Part shown: in pieces, positions 15,393-24,601 of the stretch | Numbering within the stretch: the stretch's first letter is position 1 | Layout: every line of letters begins with the position of its first letter | Assembly (NCBI GenBank): GCA_028818385.1 | Contig: JAPPNY010000108.1 | Coordinates: forward strand, 1-50,368 | Source: Spirochaetaceae bacterium | GTDB lineage: Bacteria; Spirochaetota; Spirochaetia; SZUA-6; Bin103 | DNA length: 50,368 nucleotides | Direction: 5' to 3' | Made by a program: the position numbers and the translations under genes | The notes under the pieces: model-generated | What the model was told of the DNA's origin: nothing | The model's input: the letters and a program-made list of their open reading frames with translations, nothing else | Database searches by the model: none

Positions 15393-16492
15393 TGGAGGGC
15401 CGCCGCAGCGACCGGCTCGTCACCTACGTCGAGATCGCGCCGGCGACCGACGCCCATCCGCGCAACGATTCGGCGTCGATCGTGCAGCTCGACGACGGCA
15501 GCCTGTTCATGGTCTGGATCGAGATGCATGCCAGCGAGCTCGGCGGCCACGACGAGGCGCCGTCCAGCATCGCGTCCATGCGCTCGACCGACGGCGGCCT
15601 GACCTGGGGCGAGCATCGCATCGAGCAGTCGCCCGGCGGCGACATCCACAGCGTCTACAACCCCAGCCTGATCGTCCTGCCGGGTGGCGAGCTGTTGTTC
15701 TTCTACCTGCAGTACAACCAACTGGCGTGGAACGAGCCGTTGCAGGCATCCGGGTGCCTGCGCCGCTCCGCCGACGGCGGGCGCACGTGGGGCGAGGAGA
15801 CCCGCATCTGGGACCACGAAGGCTACGGCTGCGCCAACCACACCTTCACGCGGCTGGCCGACGGGCGGCTGCTGAAGTCGGTCGAGTACCTGCCGGTGTG
15901 GGGCTCCTATCCCGCGATGAGCTCGCGGTCGGGCTGTTTCGTGAGCGATGACGACGGCCGGACGTGGCGGCCGCCGGCAAGCCTCGTGCAATTGCCGCTG
16001 CGCGGGACCATGGAGAACCACATCGTCGAGACCGCGCAGGGCGGGCTGCTGATGTGCATGCGCAACCAGCTCGGCTCCGTGTTCCTGAGCCGCTCCACGG
16101 ATCGCGGCGAGACCTGGAGCCTGCCGCAGACCTCCGGGCTGTCCTGCTGCGAGTCGATGCCGAGCCTGACGCGCATCCCCACGACCGGCGACGTGCTGCT
16201 GATCTGGAACCACTCGGCGTTCGACCCCACCTACGACCACTCCGGCAAGCGCACGCCGCTGACCTGCGCGGTGTCCACCGATGGTGGAATCACCTGGGGC
16301 CCACCCAGGGATCTGGAAGACGATCCCGGCATCGAATTCACGAACGTCGCCTGCTCCTACACGCGTGAGGGGAAGGCGGTCGTCACCTACCTGACCTCGC
16401 AGATGGAGAACCCGGAGCATCCGGGCAAGCTCGGCCGGGCGGCCATGTCGCTCAAGGGCGCCATCTTCGACATCGAATGGCTCTATGCCTGA
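15392..16492 (+). CDS. Sialidase-like (BNR/Asp-box) six-bladed propeller
   Basis: 366 residues. Five Asp-boxes are seen: RSTDGGLTW, RSADGGRTW, VSDDDGRTW, RSTDRGETW and VSTDGGITW, spaced as in exo-sialidase folds. A candidate active-site arginine lies in DAHPRNDSASIVQL and an acidic residue in WIEMHASEL. The family includes exo-alpha-sialidases but also many proteins acting on other acidic sugars. No signal peptide, so it is cytoplasmic. Coupled to the dioxygenase upstream (one-base overlap) and followed 14 bases later by another dioxygenase with a clear Shine-Dalgarno. True sialidase activity is unproven and there are no Neu5Ac catabolic genes nearby. Confidence 0.7.
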   Translation: MEGRRSDRLVTYVEIAPATDAHPRNDSASIVQLDDGSLFMVWIEMHASELGGHDEAPSSIASMRSTDGGLTWGEHRIEQSPGGDIHSVYNPSLIVLPGGELLFFYLQYNQLAWNEPLQASGCLRRSADGGRTWGEETRIWDHEGYGCANHTFTRLADGRLLKSVEYLPVWGSYPAMSSRSGCFVSDDDGRTWRPPASLVQLPLRGTMENHIVETAQGGLLMCMRNQLGSVFLSRSTDRGETWSLPQTSGLSCCESMPSLTRIPTTGDVLLIWNHSAFDPTYDHSGKRTPLTCAVSTDGGITWGPPRDLEDDPGIEFTNVACSYTREGKAVVTYLTSQMENPEHPGKLGRAAMSLKGAIFDIEWLYA

Positions 16493-16506
16493 AAGGAGCT
16501 CGAACG

Positions 16507-17475
16507 ATGACTGAGACCGGGACCGAAACGACGCACCCTGCCATCAACACGGACCCCGGCAAGGGATACCGCCGCAACGGCTACGCGGTCGTCCGCCGCA
16601 TCTTCGACGCGGATCGCGTGGCGCGGCTGCTGCCGATCTGCGAGCGCGTCCTCGCCCAGTGGCGGGAGCGCCCGTTGAGCGACAACCCGCCGGTCGATTC
16701 GCTCGCCAACTACATGCGCCACCTGAACAACCCCGCCTACCACCGCGGCCGGCCCGAGGACCTGGCCGCCGTCCTGGACGCCGCGGCGGCGCCGGCCGTG
16801 CTGGACGCCGTCGACCAGGCGCTGGGCGAGCCCTCCGTGTTCACCAGCACCAGCATGTACTTCAATCCCGTCGGCGAGCCGCTCGACGGCTTCTGGCACA
16901 AGGACGGGATCGGCCCGGAAGCCGACGATCCGCGCGACCACGCCACCGGCAGCGGCCTGCAGGTGCAGGTCGCGCTGGTGGCGAGCGAGGACCTGCAGGT
17001 GGTCCCGGGCTCCCACGTGCGCGACTTCACCGACGCGGAGCGGCACATCTGCGTCGACGACGGCGGCGCCAACCGGCGCTCCAACGACATGCCGGGCGCC
17101 GTCCGCCTCGCCCTGCAACCGGGGGACGCCGTCCTGTTCAACCAGATCGTCATCCATCGCGGCCGCTACCACCGCGAACCGCCGCGGCGCACCTTCATGA
17201 TCAGCTTCCGCAAGCGGCGCGTGACCGAGGCCACGCTGGCCCGGCGCGGGCTGGACCAGTACAGCGACCAGCCGTGGTTCCTGGCCCCCGACTACCTGGA
17301 CGGCGCCGCGCCCGAGACGCGGCGCTACTTCTCGGAGCACACCGCCTTCTATGCCACGCAGTGGCGCAGCAAGCTCGCCGAGATGCTGAAGTACCAGCAT
17401 CTGATCCAGCACCTGCACGACACCGGCAGCCCCTACCCGTTCGCCCCTCGCGAAGCGGCCGACTTCGCCGATTAG
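16507..17475 (+). CDS. Phytanoyl-CoA dioxygenase (PhyH)-family oxygenase, second copy
   Basis: 322 residues from ATG 16507, chosen because AAAGGAG lies nine bases upstream; an earlier in-frame ATG at 16477 is inside the previous gene. The iron ligands are H131 and D133 in FWHKDGIGP and H217 in IVIHRGRYH, and the 2-oxoglutarate arginine is likely in PPRRTFM. QVVPGSHVRDFT is the family's core strand. It is larger than the copy at 14631 and only distantly related to it. Position immediately upstream of the ABC permease genes suggests that it acts on the imported ligand. Substrate unknown. Confidence 0.8.
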   Translation: MTETGTETTHPAINTDPGKGYRRNGYAVVRRIFDADRVARLLPICERVLAQWRERPLSDNPPVDSLANYMRHLNNPAYHRGRPEDLAAVLDAAAAPAVLDAVDQALGEPSVFTSTSMYFNPVGEPLDGFWHKDGIGPEADDPRDHATGSGLQVQVALVASEDLQVVPGSHVRDFTDAERHICVDDGGANRRSNDMPGAVRLALQPGDAVLFNQIVIHRGRYHREPPRRTFMISFRKRRVTEATLARRGLDQYSDQPWFLAPDYLDGAAPETRRYFSEHTAFYATQWRSKLAEMLKYQHLIQHLHDTGSPYPFAPREAADFAD

Positions 17476-17500
17476 CCTTCGGGCGGAGCGTCGGGAGCCG

Positions 17501-18415
17501 TTGACGGCGCTGAAGCGACGGCGACTCCGCTCGTCGCTCGAATACACGGCGCTGGCCGCGCCGGCACTCATCTACCTGCTGCTGTTTCACTACCTGCCGA
17601 TGGGCGGCGTCGTCATGGCGTTCAAGAACTACAAGTTCAACCGCGGCATCTTCGGCAGCCCGTGGGTGGGATTCAGGAACTTCGACTACCTGTTCACGTC
17701 CCAGGACTTCACGCTGCTCATGCGCAACACGATCGGCTACAGCGTCGCGTTCGTGGTCACGACCACGGTGTTCGGCGTGCTCACGGCGGTGCTCCTGTAC
17801 GAAGTCTCCAACCGATCCGCGGTCAAGTACTACCAGACGACGATGTTCCTGCCGCGCTTCCTGTCCTGGGTCATCGTCGGCTTCTTCACGTGGCTGCTGC
17901 TCAATCCCGTGATCGGCGTCTTCAACAAGCTGCTCGCCGCCGTCGGCGTGGAGCCGGTGAGCTGGTATACCGAACGCCGCTATTGGCCGTCCATCCTGAT
18001 CCTGGTGAACTTGTGGAAGTGGATCGGCGTGACCATGCTGTTCTACTACGCCGCGCTCACGGGCATCGACCGCGGCCTGTACGAAGCGGCCGACATGGAC
18101 GGCGCCGGCCGCCTGCGCAAGATGACGTCCATCTCGCTGCCCCATCTGACGCCCCTGATCACCATCCTGGTCATCCTGTCGCTCGGCAATCTCATCAAGG
18201 GCGACTTCGGCCTGTTCTGGCAGATCCCGCGACAGGTCGGCTACCTGTTTCCCGTGACCGACGTGATCGAGACCTACGTGTTTCGCGGCGTGGTCTCCGG
18301 CGACATGAACATCGCCGCCGCCGTGGGGCTGTTCCAATCGGCGGCCGGGTTCTTTCTGATCGTCGTCGCCAACCTGGTCGTCAGGCGCATCGCCCCCGAC
18401 AAGGCCCTGTTCTGA
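17501..18415 (+). CDS. Sugar ABC transporter permease (LplB/CUT1-like)
   Basis: 304 residues from a TTG start with GGGAG four bases upstream. It has about six membrane segments and the sequence LFHYLPMGGVVMAFKNYKFN near the N-terminus, which is a hallmark of LplB/YteP permeases. The cytoplasmic coupling loop that contacts the ATPase is YEAADMDGAGRLRKMTSISL. These permeases pair with an LplC/YtcP partner and a YtcQ-type binding protein to import complex oligosaccharides, commonly from pectin or glycosaminoglycans. The partner genes follow directly. The ATPase is not in the window and is probably a shared MsmX-like subunit. Confidence 0.9.
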   Translation: MTALKRRRLRSSLEYTALAAPALIYLLLFHYLPMGGVVMAFKNYKFNRGIFGSPWVGFRNFDYLFTSQDFTLLMRNTIGYSVAFVVTTTVFGVLTAVLLYEVSNRSAVKYYQTTMFLPRFLSWVIVGFFTWLLLNPVIGVFNKLLAAVGVEPVSWYTERRYWPSILILVNLWKWIGVTMLFYYAALTGIDRGLYEAADMDGAGRLRKMTSISLPHLTPLITILVILSLGNLIKGDFGLFWQIPRQVGYLFPVTDVIETYVFRGVVSGDMNIAAAVGLFQSAAGFFLIVVANLVVRRIAPDKALF

Positions 18416-18427
18416 ATCTGCATCCCC

Positions 18428-19300
18428 ATGCGCCAGCCGTTCCTGCACCTGCTGTTCATCTCGATGTCACTGCTGTTCGTCGTGCCGTTCCTGCTGATCG
18501 TCTCGGTGTCGCTTTCGGACGACCAGGACATCGCCGACTTCGGCTATCGATTGATACCGGCCCGCATCGACGTTTCCGCCTACACCTGGGTGTTCCGCGA
18601 TCTCTCCACGGTGCTGCGCGCCTACGGCGTCACCGCGTTTCAGGCCGTGGCCGGCACGGCGCTGGGCGTCCTGGCGATGGCGCTGGCCGGCTACGTCCTG
18701 TCCAGAACGGACTATGCCTGGCGCCGCATCGTCGTCTTCATCGTCTTCTTCACGATGGTGTTCTCGGGCGGCCTGGTACCGACCTACATCATCGTCACGC
18801 GCTGGTACCACTTGGGGAATACGCTCTGGGTCTACATCTTTCCCGTTCTGGTCAACGCGTTCTTCGTCATCATCATGCGCACGTTCTTCGCACAGTTGCC
18901 GGAGGAGGTGTTCGAGTCCGCGCGCATCGACGGTGCCCGCGAGATCACGATCTGCCTCAGGATCGCGCTGCCGCTGTCCACGCCCGCCCTGGCGGCCATC
19001 GCCTTCCTGTTCTTCCAGGGCAGGTGGGACGAATGGTACAACACGCTGCTCTATATCCGTGACAAGGAACTCTATACGCTGCAGTACCTGCTGCAGCGCA
19101 TCCTGCTGGAGTTCGACTACGTGCGCGAGATCGCCGCGCAGTCGCCGGAGATGGAGTTCTATCTGCAGACCGAAGAGATGCCGCTGGAGTCCATGCGCTA
19201 TGCGATGGCGATCGTGGCCGCCGGACCCATCCTGCTGATATTTCCGTTCTTCCAGCGGTATTTCGTGCGAGGTTTGACCGTCGGCTCATTGAAGGGGTAG
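18428..19300 (+). CDS. Sugar ABC transporter permease (LplC/YtcP-like)
   Basis: 290 residues, about six membrane segments, beginning 12 bases after the LplB-like gene. Diagnostic stretches are FFTMVFSGGLVPTYIIV (conserved SGGLIPTY of this subfamily), the coupling loop FESARIDGAREITICLRIAL and the C-terminal FFQRYFVRGLTVGSLKG that ends nearly all LplC-type permeases. Together with the preceding permease it forms the heterodimeric channel. The complete C-terminus is useful for comparison with the damaged homologue at 47991, which lacks exactly this end. The ATG has no strong Shine-Dalgarno, as expected for a coupled gene. Confidence 0.9.
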   Translation: MRQPFLHLLFISMSLLFVVPFLLIVSVSLSDDQDIADFGYRLIPARIDVSAYTWVFRDLSTVLRAYGVTAFQAVAGTALGVLAMALAGYVLSRTDYAWRRIVVFIVFFTMVFSGGLVPTYIIVTRWYHLGNTLWVYIFPVLVNAFFVIIMRTFFAQLPEEVFESARIDGAREITICLRIALPLSTPALAAIAFLFFQGRWDEWYNTLLYIRDKELYTLQYLLQRILLEFDYVREIAAQSPEMEFYLQTEEMPLESMRYAMAIVAAGPILLIFPFFQRYFVRGLTVGSLKG

Positions 19301-19336
19301 CATCCGAGGCATACCCGCGCCCCACAGGAGGGTTCC

Positions 19337-20854
19337 ATGAACCTGCGCAAGCTGATCGCGCTCTTCGCCACTCTCATCATGGTGTCCGGCACCGCATTCG
19401 CAGCGCCGACGGAGGAAGCGGCCCAGGCCCAGGAGGTGACGCTCAACTGGCTGGGCATCGGGCCGGGCATTCAGCGCGACGCCGAGGATGTGTGGGCGCT
19501 CTGGAACGAGGAGCTGCAGAGCTATCTGCCAGGCGTTACCGTGGAGTTCGAGCTGCATCCTCCGTACGAATACGCTGACCGGTTCAAGCTGGCGATGGCG
19601 GCCAACGAACAGATCGACGTCGCCAACCGCATGTGGATGATGAACTTCTTCCAGGAGATCGACCGCGGCGCACTGATGCCCCTGAACGATCTGCTCGACG
19701 AATACGGTCAGGGAATACTCGATGCCGTTCCCCAGTTCGCCATCGACACGGTCACGTTCGACGGCAACATCTACAACATCCCGACAAGCTGGGCCGCCGA
19801 CTGGAGGCCGGGATTCCGGTTCCACAAGGAGCTGGCAGACAAGACCGGCATGGAGGAGAAGAGCCGCCGCATCGCCGATTCCGAGCTCGGCACGCAGGAG
19901 GTCTACGATCTGCTGGAGACGTACTTGAAGCAGGCGCAGGATGACGGGGTGCTCGGCACCGGGATCAGCCCCACCCTGTTGAGCTGGGTGTGGGGCAAGG
20001 GATACGAAGGCGTCGCGCGCGGCGTCTCGATCAGGCAGGACGGCAGCGACTTCGAGCTGGTCAACATCTACGAGACCGACAGCTTCCGCACCGTGATCGA
20101 GGTGGCGGCCGACTGGTTCGCCAAGGGCTACATCAGAAAGGACTACCTCGGCACCGACATCCAGGAGCTCCGCAAGGACGACGGCAAGCCGCTGGGCGAG
20201 GGGGCGGTCGTGTGGGTGCACCTCTACGATCCCACCAAGTCCGAGGAAGAGACGGCCCGATACGGGATTCCCATCGTCGTGTACTCGGGAGCCCGGCAGG
20301 CGTTCGTCGGCCACAACCCCGGGCCGAACAACCTGGCGATCCCGACCACCGCGAAGCATCCGGAGCAGGCGATGCAGGTCATCAACCTGCTGTTCACCGA
20401 GCCGGAGGTCTACTTCCGCCTGACCTACGGGATCGAGGACACGCACTACAGGAACCGCACGGAGCACGACTTCGAGCCGATCGGCTACACCGGCATCCAG
20501 GGCTCGGAGGACAGCCCGTACGGGCTGTATCCGTGGGCGGTCGGGAACTTCCAGGACCTCATCCTGTGGCCTCCCGGGACCGACGGCAAGGCGTGGAAGG
20601 AGCGTCAGTACGCCATCACGGCCGACGCCCGCACCTCGCCGCTGGTCGGCTTTCCCAAGGACGTGTCCGGGCTGACGACCGAGATCTCCCAGATTCAGGC
20701 CGTGGAGCGGGAGATGGTGGACTCGCTCCTGTCCGGCGCACTGCCGGACTGGGAAGAAACGTACGAGACGTTCCTCGAGAAGCTGCGTGCCGCCGGAGTC
20801 GACCGCGTACGCGAGGAGCTGCAGAGCCAGGTCGACGCCTGGCGGTCTTTGTAG
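19337..20854 (+). CDS. Extracellular sugar-binding protein of the ABC system (YtcQ-like)
   Basis: 505 residues with AGGAGGG seven bases from the ATG. The signal peptide is MNLRKLIALFATLIMVSGTA with cleavage near FAA-AP. There is no lipobox cysteine, so the mature protein should be free in a periplasm. The fold is that of family-1 solute-binding proteins: an N-terminal VTLNWLGIGPG strand, a central YNIPTSWAADWRPGFRFHKE hinge region and a C-terminal SLLSGALPDWEETYETFLEK helix, as in LplA/YtcQ. It would capture an oligosaccharide and deliver it to the two permeases immediately upstream. Ligand identity cannot be read from sequence, but adjacency to a lyase and UxuA points to a uronide. Confidence 0.9.
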   Translation: MNLRKLIALFATLIMVSGTAFAAPTEEAAQAQEVTLNWLGIGPGIQRDAEDVWALWNEELQSYLPGVTVEFELHPPYEYADRFKLAMAANEQIDVANRMWMMNFFQEIDRGALMPLNDLLDEYGQGILDAVPQFAIDTVTFDGNIYNIPTSWAADWRPGFRFHKELADKTGMEEKSRRIADSELGTQEVYDLLETYLKQAQDDGVLGTGISPTLLSWVWGKGYEGVARGVSIRQDGSDFELVNIYETDSFRTVIEVAADWFAKGYIRKDYLGTDIQELRKDDGKPLGEGAVVWVHLYDPTKSEEETARYGIPIVVYSGARQAFVGHNPGPNNLAIPTTAKHPEQAMQVINLLFTEPEVYFRLTYGIEDTHYRNRTEHDFEPIGYTGIQGSEDSPYGLYPWAVGNFQDLILWPPGTDGKAWKERQYAITADARTSPLVGFPKDVSGLTTEISQIQAVEREMVDSLLSGALPDWEETYETFLEKLRAAGVDRVREELQSQVDAWRSL

Positions 20855-20887
20855 AGGTACGCGCGGTACCGATCCGACCCGCCGCGC

Positions 20888-22042
20888 ATGAAGCACGCGC
20901 CGAACGTCACTCCGTATGATCACGTGCGGAGTGAGCGGAGCGATCCTCACTCGAAGAGTGACGTTTCGGCGCTTCCCGGCAGGGCCGAGGCGTCGTTCCG
21001 CTACGACATTTCGGCCGGCACCCTGACCCGAGCGCCACAGCCGGACCATCCCTGCCTGCTGGTGACCGCCGACCTTCTCGGCGACATCGCAGAGAAGTGC
21101 CGGCGACACCCGTGGGCTGATGAGAACCTGCGCTCCATGAAGCGTTGGGCTCGACGATGGCAGCCGCCGGAGCTGGGGCGTTTCAGGATCGAGCGCAAGG
21201 GCTTCACGTGGTATGGCCTGACCCCCAGGCAGACCATCGAGGAGCTCTGGCAGGCGGCGCTGGTCTGCAGGCTGACCGGCAGCCGCGAACTCCGTGACAA
21301 GGTGCTGACCTACCTGCGTCGCATCGCCGATCCGGGCAGCGGCTATCCGACGACGCGTTGGGCCACCGACTCGACCGCGTACGTGCATGAGGGGGAGTTC
21401 TTCACCTTCTACCTCGCCGTCTACGACCTCATGTACGAAGACCTGAGCCGGGACGATCACGCTGCCATCGCCGCGACGTTGCGGTTGTACCTGCGCACCT
21501 GCGAGGCGTGGCACGACGGGGGGACCGGCAACTGGTCGGTAACGGCAAATACCGGGGCGATCCTGTCGAGCCTGGCGCTTGGGGACGTGGCGATGTTGGA
21601 CCGCTTCATCAACACCGGCAGCGGCTTCGTCGACCAGCTCTCGAAGGGTGTCATGGGGGACGGCTGGTGGCTCGAAGGGGCATCGAACTACGGCTACCTC
21701 GTCGCCCGCTATTTCGGGTACGCCGCCGAGGCCTGTCACAACGCCGGAGTGGATCTCTACCATCTCCGAGTGCCCTCCCGTCCCGGCCACTTGAGCCATG
21801 ACGACTGGGCGAACGGGTGGATGGGGATGAACTTCGACGGCTGGGGACCTCCGGGCGGCCCGGACCGGGGGCTGAAGGACCTCCACGACGGCCCGATCCC
21901 GCTGATGGATCAGCACGGCTGCGTCGTCGCCAACAGCGACTCGCACAAGCTGGCCCCGGGCGACCTGTACGAGCTGGCCTACTATCGGTACCGCGACCCG
22001 GCGTACGCGTGGATCCTGGCGCGCACCGATCGGATGGCGTGA
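20888..22042 (+). CDS. Heparinase II/III-like lyase, N-terminal half (interrupted by in-frame TGA)
   Basis: 384 residues, ending at TGA 22040-22042. Reading the same frame past the stop continues directly into a conserved lyase C-terminal half (22043-23545), so this is one gene of 885 codons with a premature stop at codon 385. The half shown is the alpha/alpha-toroid domain: HPCLLVTADLLGDIAEKCRR, GNWSVTANTGAILSSL with the candidate catalytic Asn, and WWLEGASNYGYLVARYFGYA with the Tyr. No signal peptide. The first 50 residues are unconserved and partly encoded by a long inverted repeat. Either a nonsense mutation (one base from TGG or CGA), an assembly error, or a genuinely split enzyme. Confidence 0.75.
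   Translation: MKHAPNVTPYDHVRSERSDPHSKSDVSALPGRAEASFRYDISAGTLTRAPQPDHPCLLVTADLLGDIAEKCRRHPWADENLRSMKRWARRWQPPELGRFRIERKGFTWYGLTPRQTIEELWQAALVCRLTGSRELRDKVLTYLRRIADPGSGYPTTRWATDSTAYVHEGEFFTFYLAVYDLMYEDLSRDDHAAIAATLRLYLRTCEAWHDGGTGNWSVTANTGAILSSLALGDVAMLDRFINTGSGFVDQLSKGVMGDGWWLEGASNYGYLVARYFGYAAEACHNAGVDLYHLRVPSRPGHLSHDDWANGWMGMNFDGWGPPGGPDRGLKDLHDGPIPLMDQHGCVVANSDSHKLAPGDLYELAYYRYRDPAYAWILARTDRMA
20897..20972. repeat. Long imperfect inverted repeat inside the lyase 5' end
   Basis: The left arm (20897-20912) and right arm (20956-20972) are complementary over 16 pairs with one bulged T; the inner ten pairs, AACGTCACTC with GAGTGACGTT, are perfect. Inside the loop GAGTGAG (20930-20936) can pair with CTCACTC (20946-20952). 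The element looks like a mobile palindromic repeat inserted just after the start codon of the heparinase-like gene. Confidence 0.65.
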
Positions 22043-22060
22043 CAATCCCTGGTCTGGGGC

Positions 22061-23545
22061 GTGCCGGAGCTCCCCGACGCGGCCGATCCGCGAGCGGGCT
22101 CCGCGCACGCGGACAACGTCGGGATCACCGCGCTGCGCTCCCAGGCGGCGGGCCGCGGCGCCGGCGAACAGATCCAGGCGTACGTCAAGTGGGGGATCCA
22201 CGGGGGATGGCACGGCCACTTCGACCGCACCGCGCTGCTCGCGCTGTCACGGTACGGCACGGAGTGCTTCTCGCCTCTGGCGAGCTGGTTCGGATACGAG
22301 AGTCCGCTTTACAAGGCATGGGTGCAGCCGTCGATCAGCCACAACATGGTGGTCGTGGACGGACTGCAGCAGGAGCCGGTGCCTTCCGAGCAGCTCCTGT
22401 TCCACGCGGGTCAGGCGCTGCAGGCGTGTGTCGTGGAGACACGTGCCCGCTGGGCGCAGAAGAAGCCATGGGACGTGCGGGACCCCGGCGACCTCGATCC
22501 GCACAACCTGGGGAAGATGATCGACTACGGCGAGGCGGCGCCCGTTACCCAGCGCCGCCTCGCGGCGGTCACGGACGACTACGTCGTGATCGCCGACTGC
22601 CTGCAGGCGCCGGGTGCCCACACCTACGACTGGCTCATGCATCCGGTCGGTTTTCTGGGCGCCCGTGCGGAGGCGTTACGGTCGGTCCGGCACAGCGATC
22701 GGCTGCTCGACGATCCTGCCGGCAGCTACTGCCACATCACCGATTGCGATTGGTTCGAGGCGCGCTCGCCGCTGGCGCACGAGTTTCAGGACGGATCGAC
22801 CCGGCTCACCGTGCACTCGGTATGGCCCACCAGTCTGAGCGGAGCGCTGGGCACCTTCCCGTTTCCCGCCGCAGACGTGTCCTGGCGGATCGACGGCGAC
22901 GGCCGCTACCTCGCCGATGGCGGCTTCGTGGCCAGTGCCTTCGACGACCATGCGATCGACGTCGACGTCACCGGCACGAGCGCACTGCGCCTCACCATCG
23001 CCGTCGAAATGAGGGCGGGGATCGCGCTGCGGGCTCATGCGCTCGGCGACCCGCGCTTCGTGACCGCCGACGGCGATACGGTCCATCTCGCCGACCTGCC
23101 CCTTACCATCGCGGGTAATGACGGACCGATACCGGACTCCGAGCCGACTCGACTCATTCCCGGAGCGCATGATCGGCAGCTCGATCTGACGCGGGCCGGA
23201 AGCCGCGTGGCCGTCACGGTCGACACGACATCGCTCGATGCGGCGAGGTTCGTCGCAAGCCTCGCCGTCGATGGGCAGTTCCGGGACAAGGCGGCCATGC
23301 GCAGGACACTGCTGCTGCGTCAACACGGCACTGAAGCCCGCTTCCTTACCGTACTGGAGCCGTTCCGCTACTCGGCCGCCATACGGCAGGTACGAGCGTC
23401 AGGACCCGACTGCGCCGAGGTCTCGCTCGCTGACGGACGAATGCATAGTATTGAGCTCAGCGGCCTGGAGGCCGGCACGGATCTGCGGGTGTCGCTTCGG
23501 GAACATCAAAACGGCGCGCTGGTCCGGGAGGAGACAACAGCATGA
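22061..23545 (+). CDS. Heparinase II/III-like lyase, C-terminal half (same frame as 20888)
   Basis: 494 residues from the first possible restart, GTG 22061, though the frame is continuous from 22043. It holds the beta-sandwich domain of heparinase II/III-type lyases with the likely catalytic His in GGWHGHFDRTALLALSRYG and the conserved ISHNMVVVDG strand. The C-terminal region consists of beta strands and ends in REHQNGALVREETTA. The stop overlaps the UxuA start as ATGA. If the upstream TGA is real, this half would depend on internal reinitiation and would lack the toroid domain, which supplies other active-site residues. Codon use and conservation show no sign of long-term decay. Confidence 0.75.
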   Translation: MPELPDAADPRAGSAHADNVGITALRSQAAGRGAGEQIQAYVKWGIHGGWHGHFDRTALLALSRYGTECFSPLASWFGYESPLYKAWVQPSISHNMVVVDGLQQEPVPSEQLLFHAGQALQACVVETRARWAQKKPWDVRDPGDLDPHNLGKMIDYGEAAPVTQRRLAAVTDDYVVIADCLQAPGAHTYDWLMHPVGFLGARAEALRSVRHSDRLLDDPAGSYCHITDCDWFEARSPLAHEFQDGSTRLTVHSVWPTSLSGALGTFPFPAADVSWRIDGDGRYLADGGFVASAFDDHAIDVDVTGTSALRLTIAVEMRAGIALRAHALGDPRFVTADGDTVHLADLPLTIAGNDGPIPDSEPTRLIPGAHDRQLDLTRAGSRVAVTVDTTSLDAARFVASLAVDGQFRDKAAMRRTLLLRQHGTEARFLTVLEPFRYSAAIRQVRASGPDCAEVSLADGRMHSIELSGLEAGTDLRVSLREHQNGALVREETTA

Positions 23546-24552
23546 GCGAACCGATCCCGCCGGGAATGAAGATCGCGGCGCAGATGAGCGCCGAGCCCAC
23601 CAAGTCCGACTTCCGCTTCGTACGGCAGATGGGCATCGAGTACGCCGTGGCGTGGACCGGACCCGAGCACGCCGGCTACGACTACTACGCGAGCCGGCGC
23701 GAGCTGTTCGAGAAGCACGGGCTCACGATCTACGGCTTCGGCAACTCCGGCGTACACAACCAGGACGCCATCGTTCTGAACCTGGCCGACCGCGACGCCA
23801 AGATCGCCGAGTACCAGCGCCACCTGCGGGCGCTCGGCAAGGCCGGCATCCCCTACACCACCTACGCCCACATGGCCAACGGCATCTGGACCAGCGGCCG
23901 TGAGGAGACCCGCGGCGGCGCGTCGGCGCGTGCCCTGAACATGGAGGACGACCCGTGGGGCAGGTGGCAGGACCGGCGCTACCACCTGCCGCTTTCGCAC
24001 GGGCGCGAGTACTCGGAACAGGAGATCTGGGACAACTTCCGCCACTTCATCCGCGAGGTGGCGCCGGTCGCCGAGGACGCGGGCGTCCTGATCGGCATTC
24101 ATCCCGACGATCCGCCGCTGCCGATGCTGGCGGGCGTGCCGCGCTGCATCTTCTCGAGCTTCGACGGCTACCAGCGCGCCATGGAGATCGCCGACAGCCC
24201 CAACGTCGGCATCTGCTTCTGCGTGGGCTGCTGGCTGGAGGGCGGCGACCTGATGGGCAAGGGGGCGATCGAGTCCATCCGCCACTTCGGCGCGCAGGGC
24301 AAGATCCACAAGGTCCACTTCCGCAACGTGAACGCCCCGCTTCCGCACTTCGTGGAGACCTTCGTGGACGACGGCTACGCCGACATGTACCAGGTGATGA
24401 AGGAATTGCAGGCGGTGGGCTTCCGCGGGGTGCTGATCCCGGACCACATCCCGATCATGAGTGAGGACGGCCGCGCGGAGACCGCCTACACGATCGGGTA
24501 CATGAAGGCCCTGCTCGCGCGCGCCGAGGCGGAAGTCCCCTCCACGCCCTGA
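23542..24552 (+). CDS. uxuA: Mannonate dehydratase (UxuA-like)
   Basis: 336 residues, overlapping the lyase stop by four bases. It shows the UxuA metal-binding and substrate segments: VLIGIHPDDPPLPMLAGVPR, IADSPNVGICFCVGCWLEGG, KVHFRNVNAPLPHFVETFVD and FRGVLIPDHIP, with the His, Cys and Asp ligands present. UxuA removes water from D-mannonate to give 2-keto-3-deoxygluconate, the step after fructuronate reduction in glucuronate catabolism. It is somewhat divergent from enterobacterial UxuA and of the shorter type, so a related acid-sugar dehydratase activity is possible. Its position after the lyase ties this operon to uronic acid breakdown. Confidence 0.8.
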   Translation: MSEPIPPGMKIAAQMSAEPTKSDFRFVRQMGIEYAVAWTGPEHAGYDYYASRRELFEKHGLTIYGFGNSGVHNQDAIVLNLADRDAKIAEYQRHLRALGKAGIPYTTYAHMANGIWTSGREETRGGASARALNMEDDPWGRWQDRRYHLPLSHGREYSEQEIWDNFRHFIREVAPVAEDAGVLIGIHPDDPPLPMLAGVPRCIFSSFDGYQRAMEIADSPNVGICFCVGCWLEGGDLMGKGAIESIRHFGAQGKIHKVHFRNVNAPLPHFVETFVDDGYADMYQVMKELQAVGFRGVLIPDHIPIMSEDGRAETAYTIGYMKALLARAEAEVPSTP

Positions 24553-24601
24553 GGCGTGCGGGCTCCCGGGCGTCCCGCGTTCACGCCTTGCGGATACGCT
24601 A

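Noticed and set aside
22040..22100. Selenocysteine decoding of the in-frame TGA
   Set aside because: No convincing SECIS-type hairpin at the right distance, and the heparinase superfamily has no known selenocysteine site there.
19286..22219. Open minus-strand frame of 977 codons
   Set aside because: Antisense to the binding protein and interrupted lyase, with no recognisable domains and shadow-like composition.
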